Translations under genes and position numbers: made by a program
Notes under the pieces: generated by a model
What the model was told of the DNA's origin: nothing
Databases searched by the model: none
The model's input: only the letters and a program-made list of their open reading frames with translations
Assembly: GCF_027409185.1 (NCBI RefSeq)
Contig: NC_084462.1
Coordinates: 186,832,071 to 186,896,070, forward strand
Length of the DNA stretch: 64,000 nucleotides
From: Cynocephalus volans
Lineage: Eukaryota; Chordata; Mammalia; Dermoptera; Cynocephalidae
Direction of reading: 5' to 3'
Shown: piece after piece, positions 44,885 to 58,512 of the stretch
Position numbering within the stretch: the stretch's first letter is position 1
Layout of the letters: each line of letters starts with the position of its first letter

Positions 44885-45546
44885 AGTAAAGGATTTTTAC
44901 TCTGACAAGGGGACTTGGACCCGCCTGGTCCAGTAAGTGTAACTGGGGAAGAAGTTATGGTCCATAATGGAGTCCAATCCTTTTTTGCAATTATAGTAAT
45001 GTCAGCCCCCGAGTGTACCAACCCTGTAATTAACTTTTGTTCAGCAGGTGATGTTAACAGTGGCTGAGCATTATTTAACTTTTGTAACCAGAAAGCATCA
45101 GGAGAAGCAGGAGACTGAGGTTCAGATTTTGTTTCAGAAAACAAAGAGGACAAGAGAACAAGTTGAGCTATTTGAGTCCCTTTCGGAATTACATGATATC
45201 CTAAACTAGTTATCCTAACATGAATTGGTCCCAGCTTATCAGGTGGAATTAACTCTGGAATAATTTGGACACTATAATAATTTATAGTGTATTTTGGATT
45301 GCCCAGTATAATACCATGGGTGGTAGAAGGGAATGGACCAGAGAAATTTGTTGTCCCTGACTTCACTTGTCCTGCTTCTTCTAAAATAACATCTTTTGTT
45401 ACAGTCAAATTGGCAATGGTTTGATCATTTATTTGAAGTCTGGGAGAGGAAGATTGTCCTGAGGTTGAGTCCAGGTCTGAGCCTGAGCATTGAGAATTTG
45501 ACCCCCTTTGTTTATTGGGGTGCGGGATCTGGCGCCCCTTCCTCAT
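44833..45546 (-). pseudogene. ERV dUTPase-like and protease region
   Basis: A 237-codon open frame carries a dUTPase-like domain (GIILGN where active enzymes have a GRSS-type motif; KGTQIAQLVLL near its end), followed by retroviral aspartic protease. At the protease active site the frame reads LVHSGADITII: the position of the catalytic Asp is His (codon 45013-45015). So both domains look inactive although the frame is open. The dUTPase-before-protease order supports the betaretroviral class. Confidence 0.8.
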
Positions 45547-45559
45547 TTCCCCACATAGG

Positions 45560-46841
45560 ATTGCCTCCTATATCAAATTTAGATCTGCACTGATTTGACC
45601 AATGAAATCCTCTTTTACATTTAGGACATTTTTGTTTTGCTTTAGTCTGTTCCACCTCTCTTAGTCTGCAATCTTTCTGAAAATGACCTTCCCTTCCGCA
45701 TTTAAAACATGTTTATATTGGAGAGCTTCTGCAAGAATTTGGGCTTTATGGGTTCCAATGCCCACATTCTGGCAGACTTTGATTATATCAGCAAGAGTGG
45801 AATTTTTATTTTTCATTGAAAGGAGGACATTTTGGCAGTCCTCATTAGCATTGTCAAAAGCCAATTGCAGTGAAAGTACTTGGGCTGCCTCAGCGTTGTC
45901 AATTTGTCTAGTTATGGCATCCTGAAGATGATTAATAAAATCTATATAAGGCTCAGAGGGGCTCTGTCTAACAGTAGTGAAAGATTTAGTGAGAGTCTTT
46001 GTTTCAGGAATTCTGTTCCAAGCTTTCACGGCTGTACGAGTTGTCTGGTCAAGTACTAGTTGAAGAAGTAAAGCTTCTGCCTGAGGTGTTATAAAATCTC
46101 CTTCCCCAAATAACATATTACTATCAATTTGAACATTATTTCATAAATTTTCCAGTAAAATGTTATGTAAGGCTTCGTGATATTCTTGCAGCCATACAGT
46201 GTATTGAGCAGTAGCTAAAACAGTTTTTCCAAGTGTCTTCCAATCCCAAAGGGTCATATTGTACCCAGCAGCAATTGATTCTAAGTACCCCTTAGTAAAA
46301 GTACTATGTAAGCCATTTTGTATTACGCTCTTTCTAAATTTTTGAAGAAAGGAAAATGAGAGGTTTTTGTGTCTGGGCTGAGTCCCAGTTCTCACCACAG
46401 GAAAGACGTGTCAAGTATCAGTTTCCATGTTGTGTCCTTCTTTAATACAATGCTCCATCCAGGGACTGGCTGAATTGTTCACCTCTGAAGGTGGGGGGGG
46501 AGGAGGAGGGGGCGAGGATTGTTTCTTATCCTCCTAAGTGACAGAAACATGTTATTGCTTTTTGTTAGGGTCCTGAATAGATCTTAAAGCAACTCGACAT
46601 AGACTCCAAACCATTAGATGAGAAACCTTAACTGGACTTATTGCATTTTTTAATCATCAGCCAATTTGTTCTCAACCCTCAATATCAAGATTCACTTCTT
46701 AAGGTACTGAGGGCAATGCCGTCTAATAACAAATAATAATTCAGTTAGTTGATGCTTAGTTACCTTATACCCTGCTGCCTTAAGGAGACATCGAAGTTTG
46801 GACCTATATTGAACTTCCTTTGTACACAACGAGTTACCCAT
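45560..46841 (-). pseudogene. ERV gag, broken
   Basis: The start is ATG at 46841 (MGNSLCTK, a myristoylation-type N-terminus). A frame break near 46692 ends the matrix frame after 49 codons. A proline-rich tract is coded near 46489-46511. The capsid frame 45661-46116 contains the major homology-like QSPSEPYIDFINHLQDA and the QLAFDNANEDCQ block. Two CX2CX4HX4C zinc knuckles are at 45668-45709 and 45587-45628, in a frame shifted relative to capsid. Domain order is intact but no continuous gag frame remains. Confidence 0.88.
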
Positions 46842-47340
46842 AGCTGGAAGAATAGATAGAGAATTGAAAGAGAGAGAAAGCAAACCCTCCAGGTGAAGCC
46901 CTAGTTAGACATGGCCACAGGCGAGCAGTCGCTAATCGAAAGCCACCTGCGATTCTCTTACTGAGATGAGTTTCCCTTCAATGGGACCCCCTTGCTGGGA
47001 TGAATCAGATGTCCTATTCCTCTCCAGTGCTTGGCAGGTCAGTCTCTGATCTGCGGGGAATTCCTCACATGGGGCACCCGAAAGGGTGATGGAATTTGTG
47101 TTGGGTGGAGAAGAGGCACCAGTGGGAGTAAAGGACAGCAGAAATGTGTGTGCTGGACAGTGGGTCTTCCACTGTGTTCATCTACGGATGGCCCAGATTG
47201 CTGAAGGCAGGACATCCCCTGTTGTGAAATAATGAAGTAAAGCAGATTTCTATTCAAACTGACCCATATCAGATTTAAATAATATGCCAATGCCGGAAAC
47301 GTAGGTTTTTCATTAAAAAAAGACATCTTCCTTAAAATCT
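46842..47340 (-). other. ERV leader region; 5' LTR not found
   Basis: Upstream of gag I could not recognise a copy of the 3' LTR or a clear primer-binding site. The provirus appears to have lost its 5' LTR or to have it replaced. Confidence 0.4.
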
Positions 47341-47770
47341 TCCCTCAAATGAAGGTATTTCAGATAAAGATTATGTCACTTTCTTCCTTTTTACATTTTC
47401 CTCACTATGGACACATCGTTAATGTCATGAATATGTCAGGAAATCTCCCAAACCCACAACAGAGACAAACATAAGAATGAGGAAACTACAAAACTGTGAA
47501 TTCAAATGTGCAGAAGGCAGAGAAGATTTCAGGTAAACCATCTCTGGAATTAATATCCTGAGATGGGAAAATAATAGATAAACAGGAGGTATCTCTTCTA
47601 TTAATGGTAACAGAATTCTACTAACCAGAAGGTATGAAAAGAAGAGAAACTAACCTTGGGATTCTGAATAAAGTGCAGATTTGAATAAAAGCTATAGAAT
47701 ATTAATTAGTAATAAATGTACAGAATATAGAGCCAAAAGATACAAAGAAAAGATTATTTCTTTTGTATAT
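47340..47770. other. AT-rich spacer, nothing recognised
   Basis: No gene or named repeat visible. Confidence 0.35.
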
Positions 47771-48640
47771 GAAGTGATCACAAATTGAACCATTGCTTGG
47801 CTGCACCGCAGCTTGTTTATCCATTCAAGCACTGAAGGACATCGAGGTCGTTTGTGGCTTTTGGCAATTGTGAATGAGGCATCTGCACACATCTGAGTGT
47901 AGGCTTTTCCATGAACATTGTTTTCAAGTCTGTTTGGTAAATACCCGAGGGTGCACGTGGTGGGCGTGTTGAAAGCTGGGATCTGCTCTGCCGCTGACTG
48001 CACTGTCTCCACCGTGGTTATCCATGGATTTCCAGCACTAGGAATCTGGTGTTTCATCTGGATCCTCAACAGCAGTGAATGAGCGTTTCTCATGCTGTGT
48101 CCCCTCATCATAAGTAGATATCTTAGTTAAAAAAAAAAAAAACATTTTTGCATTTTTAAAACTGTGGAATATCTTTGTTGGCATAACTGGCAATTTCGTG
48201 TTGGGAAATGATGTTTCACAGATTTTCCTGTCTGCTGCTTTGCTGCCCACGTATCTTCCTTGGTAAGGAATTTGTTCAGATTTCCAGGCTAAGTGCACAT
48301 AGCACAGCATATGCGTATTCACCACGTTTAGTGTCCTGCTCTGTGGCATTCACACATTACCACTGCTGCACAACCGTGTCCACCGTCCATCTCCAGAGCA
48401 TCTTCATGGTGTGAAACCGACACTCTCTATCCATGATAAACAACTCCCCAGTCCCCCCTTCCCCAGCCCTTGGGAACATCACGCACTTCTGTGTGCACAG
48501 ATCTGGGTCTTCCAGGTGTCTCACTTGCGTGGACTCACACCCACTTGTCCTTGTGTGTGCCGCTCACCCCACTTATCACAATGCTTTCAAACCTCATCCA
48601 TGCTGTAACATGTGTGAGAATTTCATTTATTTATTTGTTT
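47770..48640 (-). mobile_element. Old antisense LINE-1 3' UTR pieces
   Basis: Phrases such as CTTGTTTATCCATTCAAGCA and CTCATCCATGCTGTAACATG are complements of common old LINE-1 3' UTR sequence. A short AAAA run at 48128-48141 may separate two insertions. Confidence 0.55.
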
Positions 48641-51240
48641 ATTGAAACATAACTGATTGTGCATATTTGGAGGTAGAGACTCGAATATCAATGCCAGTGT
48701 GCAATACCTCATCATCAAATCAGGAGAGCTGGAATATTCATCTTTACAAAAGGTCATTACTGTTTGTGTCCATTAACCAATTTCTCCCTAACACCCTCCC
48801 CTCCCCCTCCCATGTCTGTTGACCAAAGCTCTGTTCTGTCCCTTTGAGAGTTCAATGTATTATTGATGTTGTTCGATCTTTCTCTCTTTCTGTCTTTCAC
48901 TTCTTTATTTTGCCATTACACAATGTGACCTTTTTTGTGGCTCTTCACCAGTTTCTCCCTGACCCCCTCCCTCCCACTTTCCTACCTCTGGTGGTCTCAG
49001 TTCCACTCTCTCCTTTTGAAAGTTCGAGAAATTATTCTGACTGTTTTATCTTATTTTCTTTTTTCTTTTTGTTTTTTTTTTATTATTTCTGCTCCTACTT
49101 ATGAGTGAGGACACGTGGAATTTCTCTCTCTACATCTGCCTTATTTCACTTAACATAATTTTCTCTAAGTTTATCCATGTTGGTGTGAATGGCAGAATTT
49201 CATTCCTTTCATGGCAGAGTAGTATTCCATTGTGTAAATATGCCACATTTTCCTTATCCTGTCATTGGCCGGTGGACATTTACGTTGGTTCCAACTCTTG
49301 GCTGTTGTAAATAAAGCTGTGATAAACACGGGGGTGCAGGTATTTCTTTGACCTGATGGTTTCCATTCCTTTGGGTTTATACCCAGCAGTGGGATTGCTG
49401 GATCACATGACAGCTCTATCTACAGTGGTTTGAAAATCCTCCACACTAATTTCCATCGTGGATGTACCAATTGACAGTCCCACAAACAGTGTGTGACAAT
49501 TCCCCTTTCTGTACATGCTCCCCAGCATTTGTTATTCTCTGTCCTTTTGACACTGGCCAGTCTAACTGGAGTGAGATGATTTCTCAGTTTTGTTCTGATT
49601 TGCGATTCACTGTTGCAGAGTGATGTTGAGCATTTTTTCAGGTGTCTGGGGCCATTTTTATATCTTTCTTTGAGAAATTCCTATTTTGATATTTTGCCCA
49701 TTTTTTAATCACGTTTCTTATTTTTTTACTGGTAAGTTTTTTTCAGTTCTTCGTATATTCTGGATATTAATCCTCTGTCAGATGCATAGATTGTGGATAT
49801 TTTGTACCATTCTGTTGGTTGTCTTTTCAGTCTGTTAACTATCTCTCTTGCTGTGCAGAAGCTTTTTAGTTTGATATAATCCCATTTGTTTATAATATTC
49901 TTTTGTCGCTTGTGCTCTGGGGTCTTATTCATAAAGTCCTTACTCAGTCCTAATTCCTGGAGTGTTTACCATATGTTTTCTTTTAGAACTTTCATAGTTT
50001 CACATCTTACATGAAAGTCTTTAATCCATTTTGAATTGATTTTGTTATATGGTGAGAGGGACAGGTCTAGAATGATTTTGGTATATATGGATGTCCAGTT
50101 TTCCAAGCACCATTTTTTGAAGAGGCTGTCATTTCCCCAATGTATGCTCCTCTTGCCCTTGTCAAATACCAGTTGGCTGTAAGCACGTGGTTGATTTGGG
50201 AGTTCTCTATTCTGTTCCATCAGTGCAAGGGTCTGTTTTATGACACTATCATGCTGTTTGGTTACTATAGCTGTATAGTATCATTTGAAGTCATGTAGTG
50301 GTGTGCTTGTAGCTTTATTTTGCTTATTTATTTTTTTGCACAGAGTTGCATTGGCTATTGGGGGTCTTTTGTGGTTCCATATGAATGTTAGGATTTTTGT
50401 TTCTATATCTGCCAAAAATGTCATTGGTATTTTCATGGGGATTGCAATGAATCTTTCGATCACTTGGAGAAGGATGGACATTTTCACAGCATTAAATCTT
50501 CTAAGCCATAACATGGAATGTCTTTCCATACTTTGATGTCTTTATAACATTTTCCAGCAATGTTTGGTATATCTCATTGTAAAGATCTTTCACCTCCTTG
50601 GTTAAATTGATTTTTAGGTATTTTAATTTTTTCAAGGAGCTATTTGAGATGGCCTTGCTTTTTTGATTTCTTTCTCTGCTAGGTTTCTTAGTGTATAAGA
50701 ACACTACTGACTTTTCTGTCTTAATTTTGTATCCTGCTGCTTTACTAAATTCATTTACCATCTCTAGGATTTTTTTGGTGGTGTCCTTAGGTTTTTCTGT
50801 ATATAAGAAGGTGGTATATGCAAACAGGGACAGTTTACTTTCATGATTTCCAGTCTGGATGCCCTTTATTTTTTCTCTTTCCTGAGTGCTGTGGTTAGTA
50901 CTTCCAAGACCATGTTAAATAAGATTAGTGAGGGTGATTATTTTTGTATTCTTCCTGTTCTCAAAGGAAAGGCTTTCAGATTTCCTCACTCAGGATGATG
51001 TAGATGGCAGGTTTGTCATAAATAGTTTTATCGTATTCAGATACTTTCCTTCTAAACAGCATGTGTTGAAAGTCATTACCGTGAAGGGATATCAAATTTT
51101 GTGTAATGCTTTTTCTGCATGTGTTGAGATGGTTATATCTTTTACATGTTTGATTAACTCACAACTGATAATGCCTGAATATTGAATATCAAAAAATACT
51201 GTGCCACTTCCCTTTGGATTCCATGGTATCGGGTGAGAAA
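48640..51240 (-). mobile_element. 5'-truncated LINE-1, about 2.6 kb
   Basis: This is the longest LINE-1 in the window: a 3' UTR (48640-49700) and then ORF2 C-terminal to reverse-transcriptase palm on the minus strand. Frames still show typical ORF2 blocks, e.g. LTKEVKDLYNEIYQTL (50501-50761), ETKILTFIWNHKRP (50281-50529) and [14 protein letters not shown] (49726-49932), but stops and shifts interrupt it. It is truncated near 51240. Confidence 0.88.
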
Positions 51241-52550
51241 TATACTGATGTTTAAGCTGGTGTCCACTGTAGATAATGCCTCATTTCTCTCTGGCAGCTC
51301 AGTGCTGTCACAGGGGCAGGGTACTGATGGCATTCAACAGAGTGACAAGGGTGGACATGTATGTGACAACTCATGATGATGTTGAGCAGATGAGCAGGGT
51401 GGGGAGTGAAGGGGGACCAGTTAGAATGAGTCTGTTGTGTGCCTGTTTAGTAAAGGACTTGCAAGAGCACGACTGAATGCTGATCACAGTGGTGTGGTGG
51501 AGAGGAGCTCAGAACGATACAGGGAGGGACATAGATGCATTTGGGACAAATACAAATGCACTGGATTCTATTTATAAAATCTATAAACTTATTAGAGTTA
51601 GTTTGTAGATTACCACAGTAAAAGTGATATGTTTTCAATGATATGTGATCCAACAGCACCTGCCACTGACTACACAGAGCAGAATGAACGGACCACCACA
51701 GCCCTACTGGGTCCTCATCAGGCTGGGAGTCCAGGCGGGGCCTGACTGTGACAGACACATCTGCAGCTGTCTCCTCAAATCAGCCCAGGTCATTGATCAG
51801 TTCCAAATCCTTGAGCTGCAATCCACTGAGACCCTAATCAGATCACTTTCCCCCTCCTGACCTCCACCCTGGTCCATCATTACTGACAGTGCGAGGTTTG
51901 TGGAACCTCAAAGTTCAAAGTAAAGGCTTTAAACCTTTGAAAAAACGTTCTTAAAACATGTGAAACTCTTTATGCCCAAATTAAACTGCCAATTTTAACA
52001 TATCACCTGAGCAAGTTTCAAAGTGTTGTTGAATTCAGTTTCATTGCAAAATGTTGACAATTTTTAACATCTGAATTTGGAGGCAAATGTACCTAAAAGG
52101 AGAAATAAAGTAGCAAAGCCTCACTCATCCACATTCACCTTTTATCAAGTCCCAATATGCAAATCAAAGCAACTATTTCACCTGAGGTCGTGGAGTCTTC
52201 TCCATGAATGACTTACCCATGGACATTTGCCCTCTCTGGAGGCTCTTGCTTGTTTCTGCCTCTGTGAAGTCACAGCCAGAGTCGACTTTCTGAACCTCTG
52301 AAACCCTCACACACAATGCGGGGCTGAACAGAACTTGTTCCCTCTCGCCAAAGAGCAGCATGACCCCAGGTGACAATTGTCAGTGAAGAGACACACAGTG
52401 GCGTTGAGGTGACAAAGGTTATAAAACATTGGAAGAACTCCTTTGTGATTACTAATCATCCATTTTGTCAGTGAAAGACACATTGTTAAAAGTCCGAAGA
52501 AAATTCCCATCTTGGAAAGTATTAATTTGGGGAGAAATGATCAGAAAACA
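51240..52550. other. Spacer, nothing recognised
   Basis: No gene. A single ATGCAAAT on the plus strand (52157-52164) has no V exons near it in either direction. Confidence 0.35.
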
Positions 52551-52554
52551 TATT

Positions 52555-52870
52555 CTTTATTTTTATTTTTTTAATTGAAAGATAACTGATTATATATATA
52601 TATGTATTTTGGGGGGGTGGTAAATAATAAAGAATGGAATATTACAAATGCGGAGACAATGTGGTGATCAAATCAGGATCATTAGTAGAATCACGTTTGC
52701 ATAAAGTCACCAGTCCCCGTGGTCCTTAACTATTTCCTCACTGTCCCCCCTCCCACTCCCATTCCAGGCTCTAATAACGAGACTTTTGTTCTCTCTCTTT
52801 TATTATTATTATTTTTTTTTGTGGAAAGTTCAGTGTGGTGCTGTGATTATTTATTTCTTTATTTGTTAAT
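52555..52870 (-). mobile_element. Antisense LINE-1 3' UTR fragment
   Basis: It resembles 48640-48860 in style (ATTGAAAGATAACTGATTAT versus ATTGAAACATAACTGATTGT) with a TA microsatellite and a G8 run. Confidence 0.55.
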
Positions 52871-53465
52871 AGCAAACATATTACTAAGCCTTTGTTTATA
52901 CGCTCTTAGGTTTCTAAATATGAGATTTTTGGAAAGTTCTCTCCAGTTATAAAGACGGTCGGCTGATTTAAGAAGGGTTTGTAGTAGCAGAGAAAGTGCA
53001 AACCATTTCAATTGATGTGACTTTGTTGAAATCTCAGTGCCCAAGACTTCACTGAAAATCCATGCATGATGCTGTTTTTAACCTGGGGAGACACTACATG
53101 TAGGTATTGCAGGCGGCTGGTGCAGAGAACATCTGCCCATTGGCTGAATTTCCTTCTGGAGACTTCTCACAGCATTTTCAACTCTCCGTCAGCACCAGAT
53201 ATTGCTATTTTCATGGTCTGCCATCTTTGTAAATATTTTACACATCATAATTTATGTATATCTCATCACAGTTGTATTAGGAGATGTAACTACCCACCTT
53301 TTCATTGATGTGTTTCCATTTCTGGCCAGTCTGCTTCTGTTCCATAATCTACACATCTATCCTTTTGCCAAAACAAAACCAAGGTTCTCTTGACTCCTAA
53401 ATTATTTGAGTTTTCCTGTAAGGTTTCTAACACGTTCTTAAATTTCTATAAAGTAAAAATTCCGT
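52870..53465. other. Spacer, nothing recognised
   Basis: No gene or named repeat visible. Confidence 0.3.
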
Positions 53466-54560
53466 TCAGATTTTGATTTTGAATGCACTGAATCTGTAGA
53501 ATGATTTGAAGAAAATTGTTACATTAAAAATATGAAGTCTCCCAACACATGAATAAATTCTCTGTTTGTTCAGGTCTTTACAAATCTCTCTAAATAGTGC
53601 TTTATAGCTTTCAGTATAAAAGTCTTTGCCAGTCTTTGTTAGATTTACTCTTCTTATTTTAGTGTAGGGTAATGGCATTGCTTTTTAAAAATTTTCGTGG
53701 ATAAGTTTTGTTGCTTGGTAAATAGAAATATATAGCATTGTTAAAAACAGAATTTATATCTTTAGAGCAGTTTTATGTTAAGTGCTAAATTAAGCAAAAG
53801 ATTCAGAGAGTTCCCATATGTCCCCTTCCCCACATGCACAGCCTCCCCCACCAGTGTGGCACATTATTTACAACCGATATTTGTGAATTTGCCTTCAATC
53901 AAATAGCTTTCCCTAGTTGACTTTTTTTTTGTAGCTTTATTATTTTTTTTTGTAGATTCCTTCCAATTTTTTTACCAGCATAATCATGTTATTGGTGAAT
54001 AAAGAGTTTTAGTTTTTCCTTTCCAAAATTTATTCTTCTTTATTTCTCATCTTGTTGGGCTCTCTAGTTTCTCCAGGACAACGATGAGCACAGGGAACAG
54101 ATTTCAACAACTTAACATTAATGTGCTGACAGCTGCCACATTCTTACATGCTTTTACCAGACACAGGAACTTAATTTCCAAATTTATTTAGCAGAGAGGT
54201 GTCATGAGAATGTGCTCAAGTTTATCAACTTATTTTTTCTTCTTTTATTTACCAAGCAGGTAACATGTTTTTTTCTTCTTTAGTCTACTAACGTGTTGAT
54301 TTACAGTAGCTGATGTTTTACAGAAGTGAACTCACACAGTATTGAAGTAACCGCCATCAAGCACACAATTCTGCAGCATTTTGTGCATTCACTGTCATGC
54401 AGCTGCCACCTCCATGTCATGACCTTCAATCCTGGAACCGCTCCCAATAGGTATTCTGGTCATGATATTGCACGCATCTCACACATTGTTATATTCCATT
54501 CCCAGAGCTGTTTAGGACTTTTGCTTCTATTTTCATGAGAGATATTGACCTGTAATTTTT
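53465..54560 (-). mobile_element. Old antisense LINE-1 fragments
   Basis: At 53465-53690 the complement encodes the ORF2 LTKTGKDFYTESYKAL block; later pieces to 54560 resemble LINE-1 ORF2/3' UTR complements with loss of continuity. Confidence 0.5.
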
Positions 54561-55830
54561 TTTCATGTAATATTACAGTTTTTTATCTTAGAATTACACA
54601 AGTTACATAGAACTAGTTAGTACATGTGCCCTATTTCTTTATTCTGTGAAAGAATGTGTGCAAGATGGTATTTGTTTCTCAGATATTCATGGGTTACAAG
54701 GCTAAATATTATATAAAGAGGTAAATTTCCACATTTGCACAAACTGAGCTGTGCTTGCAGAGAAGCACCAATAAAAACCTCAAAATGTATATTTTATTTT
54801 GGTTGTTGTTGAAGTTTACAACCAGATACCAAATGTTTGTGAGAATTAGAAGGGCCCCCAAACAGGCAGGGTGATCTGAAGAAGGTAAATGGGTTAGTAG
54901 GATTTGACTACTTGACGCCAGGCCTTGTCATGAACATGTGTAATTCAGGCAGTTTGCAATGGCACAGAGAAGGGCAGTGCACCTTCATGCTGGGTTGGCA
55001 GCCGGAGACAGGGGCTGGATATCCACATGAGGAAAAGATAAACTGGATCCTTAACACCAGTTATACTGTAAAAAAAAAAATTCAAGTTAAATTGTAGATT
55101 AAAATATGAAAATTAAAATGTTAGAGATTTAAACAATTTTAATTTCTATAGTATGCATAAAATGGAAACAAAAGAAAACAAACAAACAAACAAAACACAG
55201 GGCCTAAAATACAATAAATATAAAGGAAACATTTGATATATTGGGGTTTAAAATTTGAAATTTTCTTCATCATGTGACACCATTATGAGAATGAAATCAA
55301 GAGCAGCAATGTGGGAAAAAGTGAATCGACGTACATTTACCCCCCGAAGATTCCCATGCATGCACCTGCCAGAGTGGCTGAAAACACAGACGAGCAGCGG
55401 AGGACAGGTAGAGGGACAGGAGCAGCTCCGGTGCCCATGGGGATGACAGCCAATCACATTTTTCAGTGCCTCTGATGTGACAGTAGGTCGATGTGGGCAA
55501 TGGGACCATCTGTGTGACAGTGTCTACTAATGCTGAGGAGAAGAGTCATCCACACATGACTCTATTTCTAACATGTGTTTACATGACAGATTTACCTACA
55601 TATCTCCACAAAAGGACATGCAGTTTTGCCCCTAGCAGCACCATGTCTATGTCTTGAACTGGGCACCAGCTGCCTGTCCTCTCACAGCAGGTTTTCAGTG
55701 CACACAACACTCCATGTTTGGATTCATTCACATGCAGTCAGAGATGGGCAGCACGAACCCATGGTTTAGACATTGGGTGTGACTCATGTGCAGCAGGGCT
55801 TGGATAAAGGGGCTTCAGGGGCTGTGCTAC
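54560..55830. other. Spacer, nothing recognised
   Basis: AT-rich to 55250 with an AAAC simple stretch at 55170-55195, then mixed composition. No gene visible. Confidence 0.35.
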
Positions 55831-56190
55831 AATTGTAAAGTTGCAGTGGTTATTTTACAGTTTTGGAGGCTGGAAGTCCAGGACTCAGGGGTGCATCTGG
55901 TGAGAGCCTTCTTCTGGGTGGGGGCTCTCTACAGGGTCCCAGGGTGTCACAGTTGTCACATGGTGGCTGAGCAAGAGCTTATGTCTATGTGCTTCTTCCT
56001 CTCTTTGTAAAGCCCCCAATCTCCTCCCTGGTAACTCATTAAACCCTTAACCCAAGAATCCATCCATGAGGTCCCAATACTCACAATCCAATCACCTGTT
56101 AAAGTCCCCAACTTTCAAGTACCTTATTGGGGATTAAGTTCCAACATAAGCTTTGGAGGGGAAACACATTGAGACCACAGAAGAGACCCT
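55830..56190 (+). mobile_element. Common mammalian interspersed repeat, family not assigned
   Basis: The pattern TTTTGGAGGCTGGAAGTCCA ... ATCCAATCACCTGTTAAAG ... GGGGATTAAGTTCCAACATA is familiar from a widespread ancient mammalian repeat, here decayed. Confidence 0.5.
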
Positions 56191-57845
56191 GGACACATTG
56201 TGAGTTTTGACATAGGTGCACTGTAGCGAGTGGTGTGCAGTGGTGACATATGTGGCATGTAAGGCTGGCACTGTTTTCTGCAGCACAGCCTTCTTGTCCT
56301 GGAGTGTCACCAGGGCAGTGGCTGATGGGTTTACACTAATGAGCGCCCTCACAGACATGACATGGTACCTTGCCTGAACATCTTTGGCAGCATACCTACC
56401 AGAGTGCTACTCCCCATAGAGTTGTGTTCTGACACTTTCTCCTCCTGGCTTCTAGGAGCAAAGGTCATGCAAAGCGATGGCTGGAAGGACCTTCTGTCCC
56501 ACATTAGGGGTTCTATCAAAGCTCCTGAGATGGGGGCCTGGAGATGTCTGCTTCTGGCTCTGGATACTTTTCACAGAAGAACGCACACCCATCTGTCCTC
56601 CCACACTCCGTTCTGACCCACGCTTATCCTCACCACTTTGGTGAATGGTCTCAGTTCATGGAGAGGTAGCAGGACTTGAACATGCCCTGGTGGAGGACAA
56701 ATCATTGTCTACTTTTACCTTTTAAAGCTTATCCAAGTGTATCATTGGCGATGGGACAATTGATTCACTGTTGTTCATTCTCCTAAGAACGTGTCTGTTT
56801 TCCTGGATGAACAAATCCTATCACTAGAGCTATGACATGGGACCCACCTGGGACAGCTCAGCAGAACTCAGTAGCTTATGACTGGGCAGTGCAGGAGAGT
56901 TCCCTGGTGGCCTTGGGACTCCAGTTCTCCCCCTTTCCCTGCTTGTAGTTCTCAGGAATAACTGTTGAATGTGCTGGAAAGACAACGTCCTGAGACAGGA
57001 AGGGACTGGACAGAATGTCCTGGGCCGTGTTCCCATCCCTCCCAAGGAATGTAACATCTTGAGTTAGGGAGGAACTGGCTGGGACACTCCAGCATTTTTC
57101 CTTCCTCCGCTGGATACAGGATGCCCTTCAGAGCTTTAGCCAAGTGGGGCATGTGACCTCTGGGGTTCACCACCTGGAGTAGGCTGCCTTTCGGGGTCCT
57201 GTTGCTGTGGTACAGGTGGGACACACACAGTTGAGACTCCATCTGCCCTGGGCAGCTTTCCTGAGTGTTGGGGACAGCTCACAGAGATCCAAGGCTTCTG
57301 TCCCTTGTCTATCTGTGAGTGATAAGCCTACTTCGTGTAACCTGTTTGTGTGAGCATGCTCTGTCTTGCTGGATCCAGACACGTTGGTGACTGTGTGCAG
57401 TGAGCCTGTGTCTCCAGCTACACATTCACATTTTGGTGCGCCGCATCCACCCATTTCCACCTGAGCTCATGGCTGCTGCAGTCCCTCTGCCACTTGGCCA
57501 GGTCTGTTGTGGAGACCTGAGAGCAAGAGCCCCTCTACAGTCTGCAGGTAACCTTGAGACCCATGGGGACATGGAGAACTAGTGGCCAAGATGAGGTGTC
57601 TATGTCCCGCTCCACCAACCGGTCCTTAGCAGGAGTGGCCCTTGCTCCTCATGACTTCAGCCCAGCCAGGTGTGGACACATCCTCCTCACCTCAGGCTTG
57701 ACCTTGGCTCTGGACACTTGGTTAGGGGGGACCATTGGAACCTGGACCACAGCTCCCTTCTCCCTCCCTGTGCCCATGCAGTGCCAGGGACCAAGGGACT
57801 TGTAGGTGAGTAGCAATTCAGAAAGGAAATCCTCCCAGGCCTCCC
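56190..57845. other. Unassigned GC-richer region, possible old ERV LTR and leader
   Basis: Around 57415-57445 the plus strand reads AGCTACACATTCACATTTTG and then GTGCGCC, which vaguely resembles an LTR end followed by a primer-binding site. No second LTR or coding domain was found, so this is a weak suggestion. Open frames on both strands lack recognisable domains. Confidence 0.25.
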
Positions 57846-57848
57846 TTG

Positions 57849-57854
57849 CACTTG
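57849..57854 (-). promoter_or_regulatory. Mutated E-box 3' of VH3-like pseudogene
   Basis: CACTTG instead of CACCTG, 72 bp from the nonamer, the same distance as in the live VH3-like gene. The CTCF position (57902-57914, GCGCCCCTGCGTG) is also damaged. Confidence 0.4.
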
Positions 57855-57926
57855 CCTCTGGGACTGGACCACTGCCTGCTGTGGGTTCCCTGTTCCACCT
57901 GGCGCCCCTGCGTGCCCTTGCAAGGA

Positions 57927-57965
57927 GGTCTGTGTCTGAGCTTGCACTGACATCCCCTCTCTATG
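57927..57965 (-). promoter_or_regulatory. 23-RSS of VH3-like pseudogene, heptamer damaged
   Basis: Heptamer position CATAGAG (57959-57965), 23-bp spacer (57936-57958), nonamer ACACAGACC (57927-57935). The first three heptamer bases, most needed for cleavage, read CAT instead of CAC. Confidence 0.8.
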
Positions 57966-58413
<448 letters not shown>

Positions 58414-58512
58414 GGTGGAGCTGCTGGGTTCTGTCCTGTCCCAAAACCTGGGTGGAGCTTCTCTGTGAGAATGCCTGGCAAGCCCCCCATTTGTAACAGC
58501 AGAGGAGAATCC

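Noticed and set aside
47060-47090. Primer-binding site resembling TGGGGCACCCGAAAGGG on the plus strand
   Set aside because: It is on the wrong strand for the minus-oriented provirus and no LTR adjoins it.
52157-52164. Plus-strand ATGCAAAT as a V promoter
   Set aside because: No leader, V exon or RSS lies within 1 kb in either direction; an isolated 8-mer is expected by chance in 64 kb.
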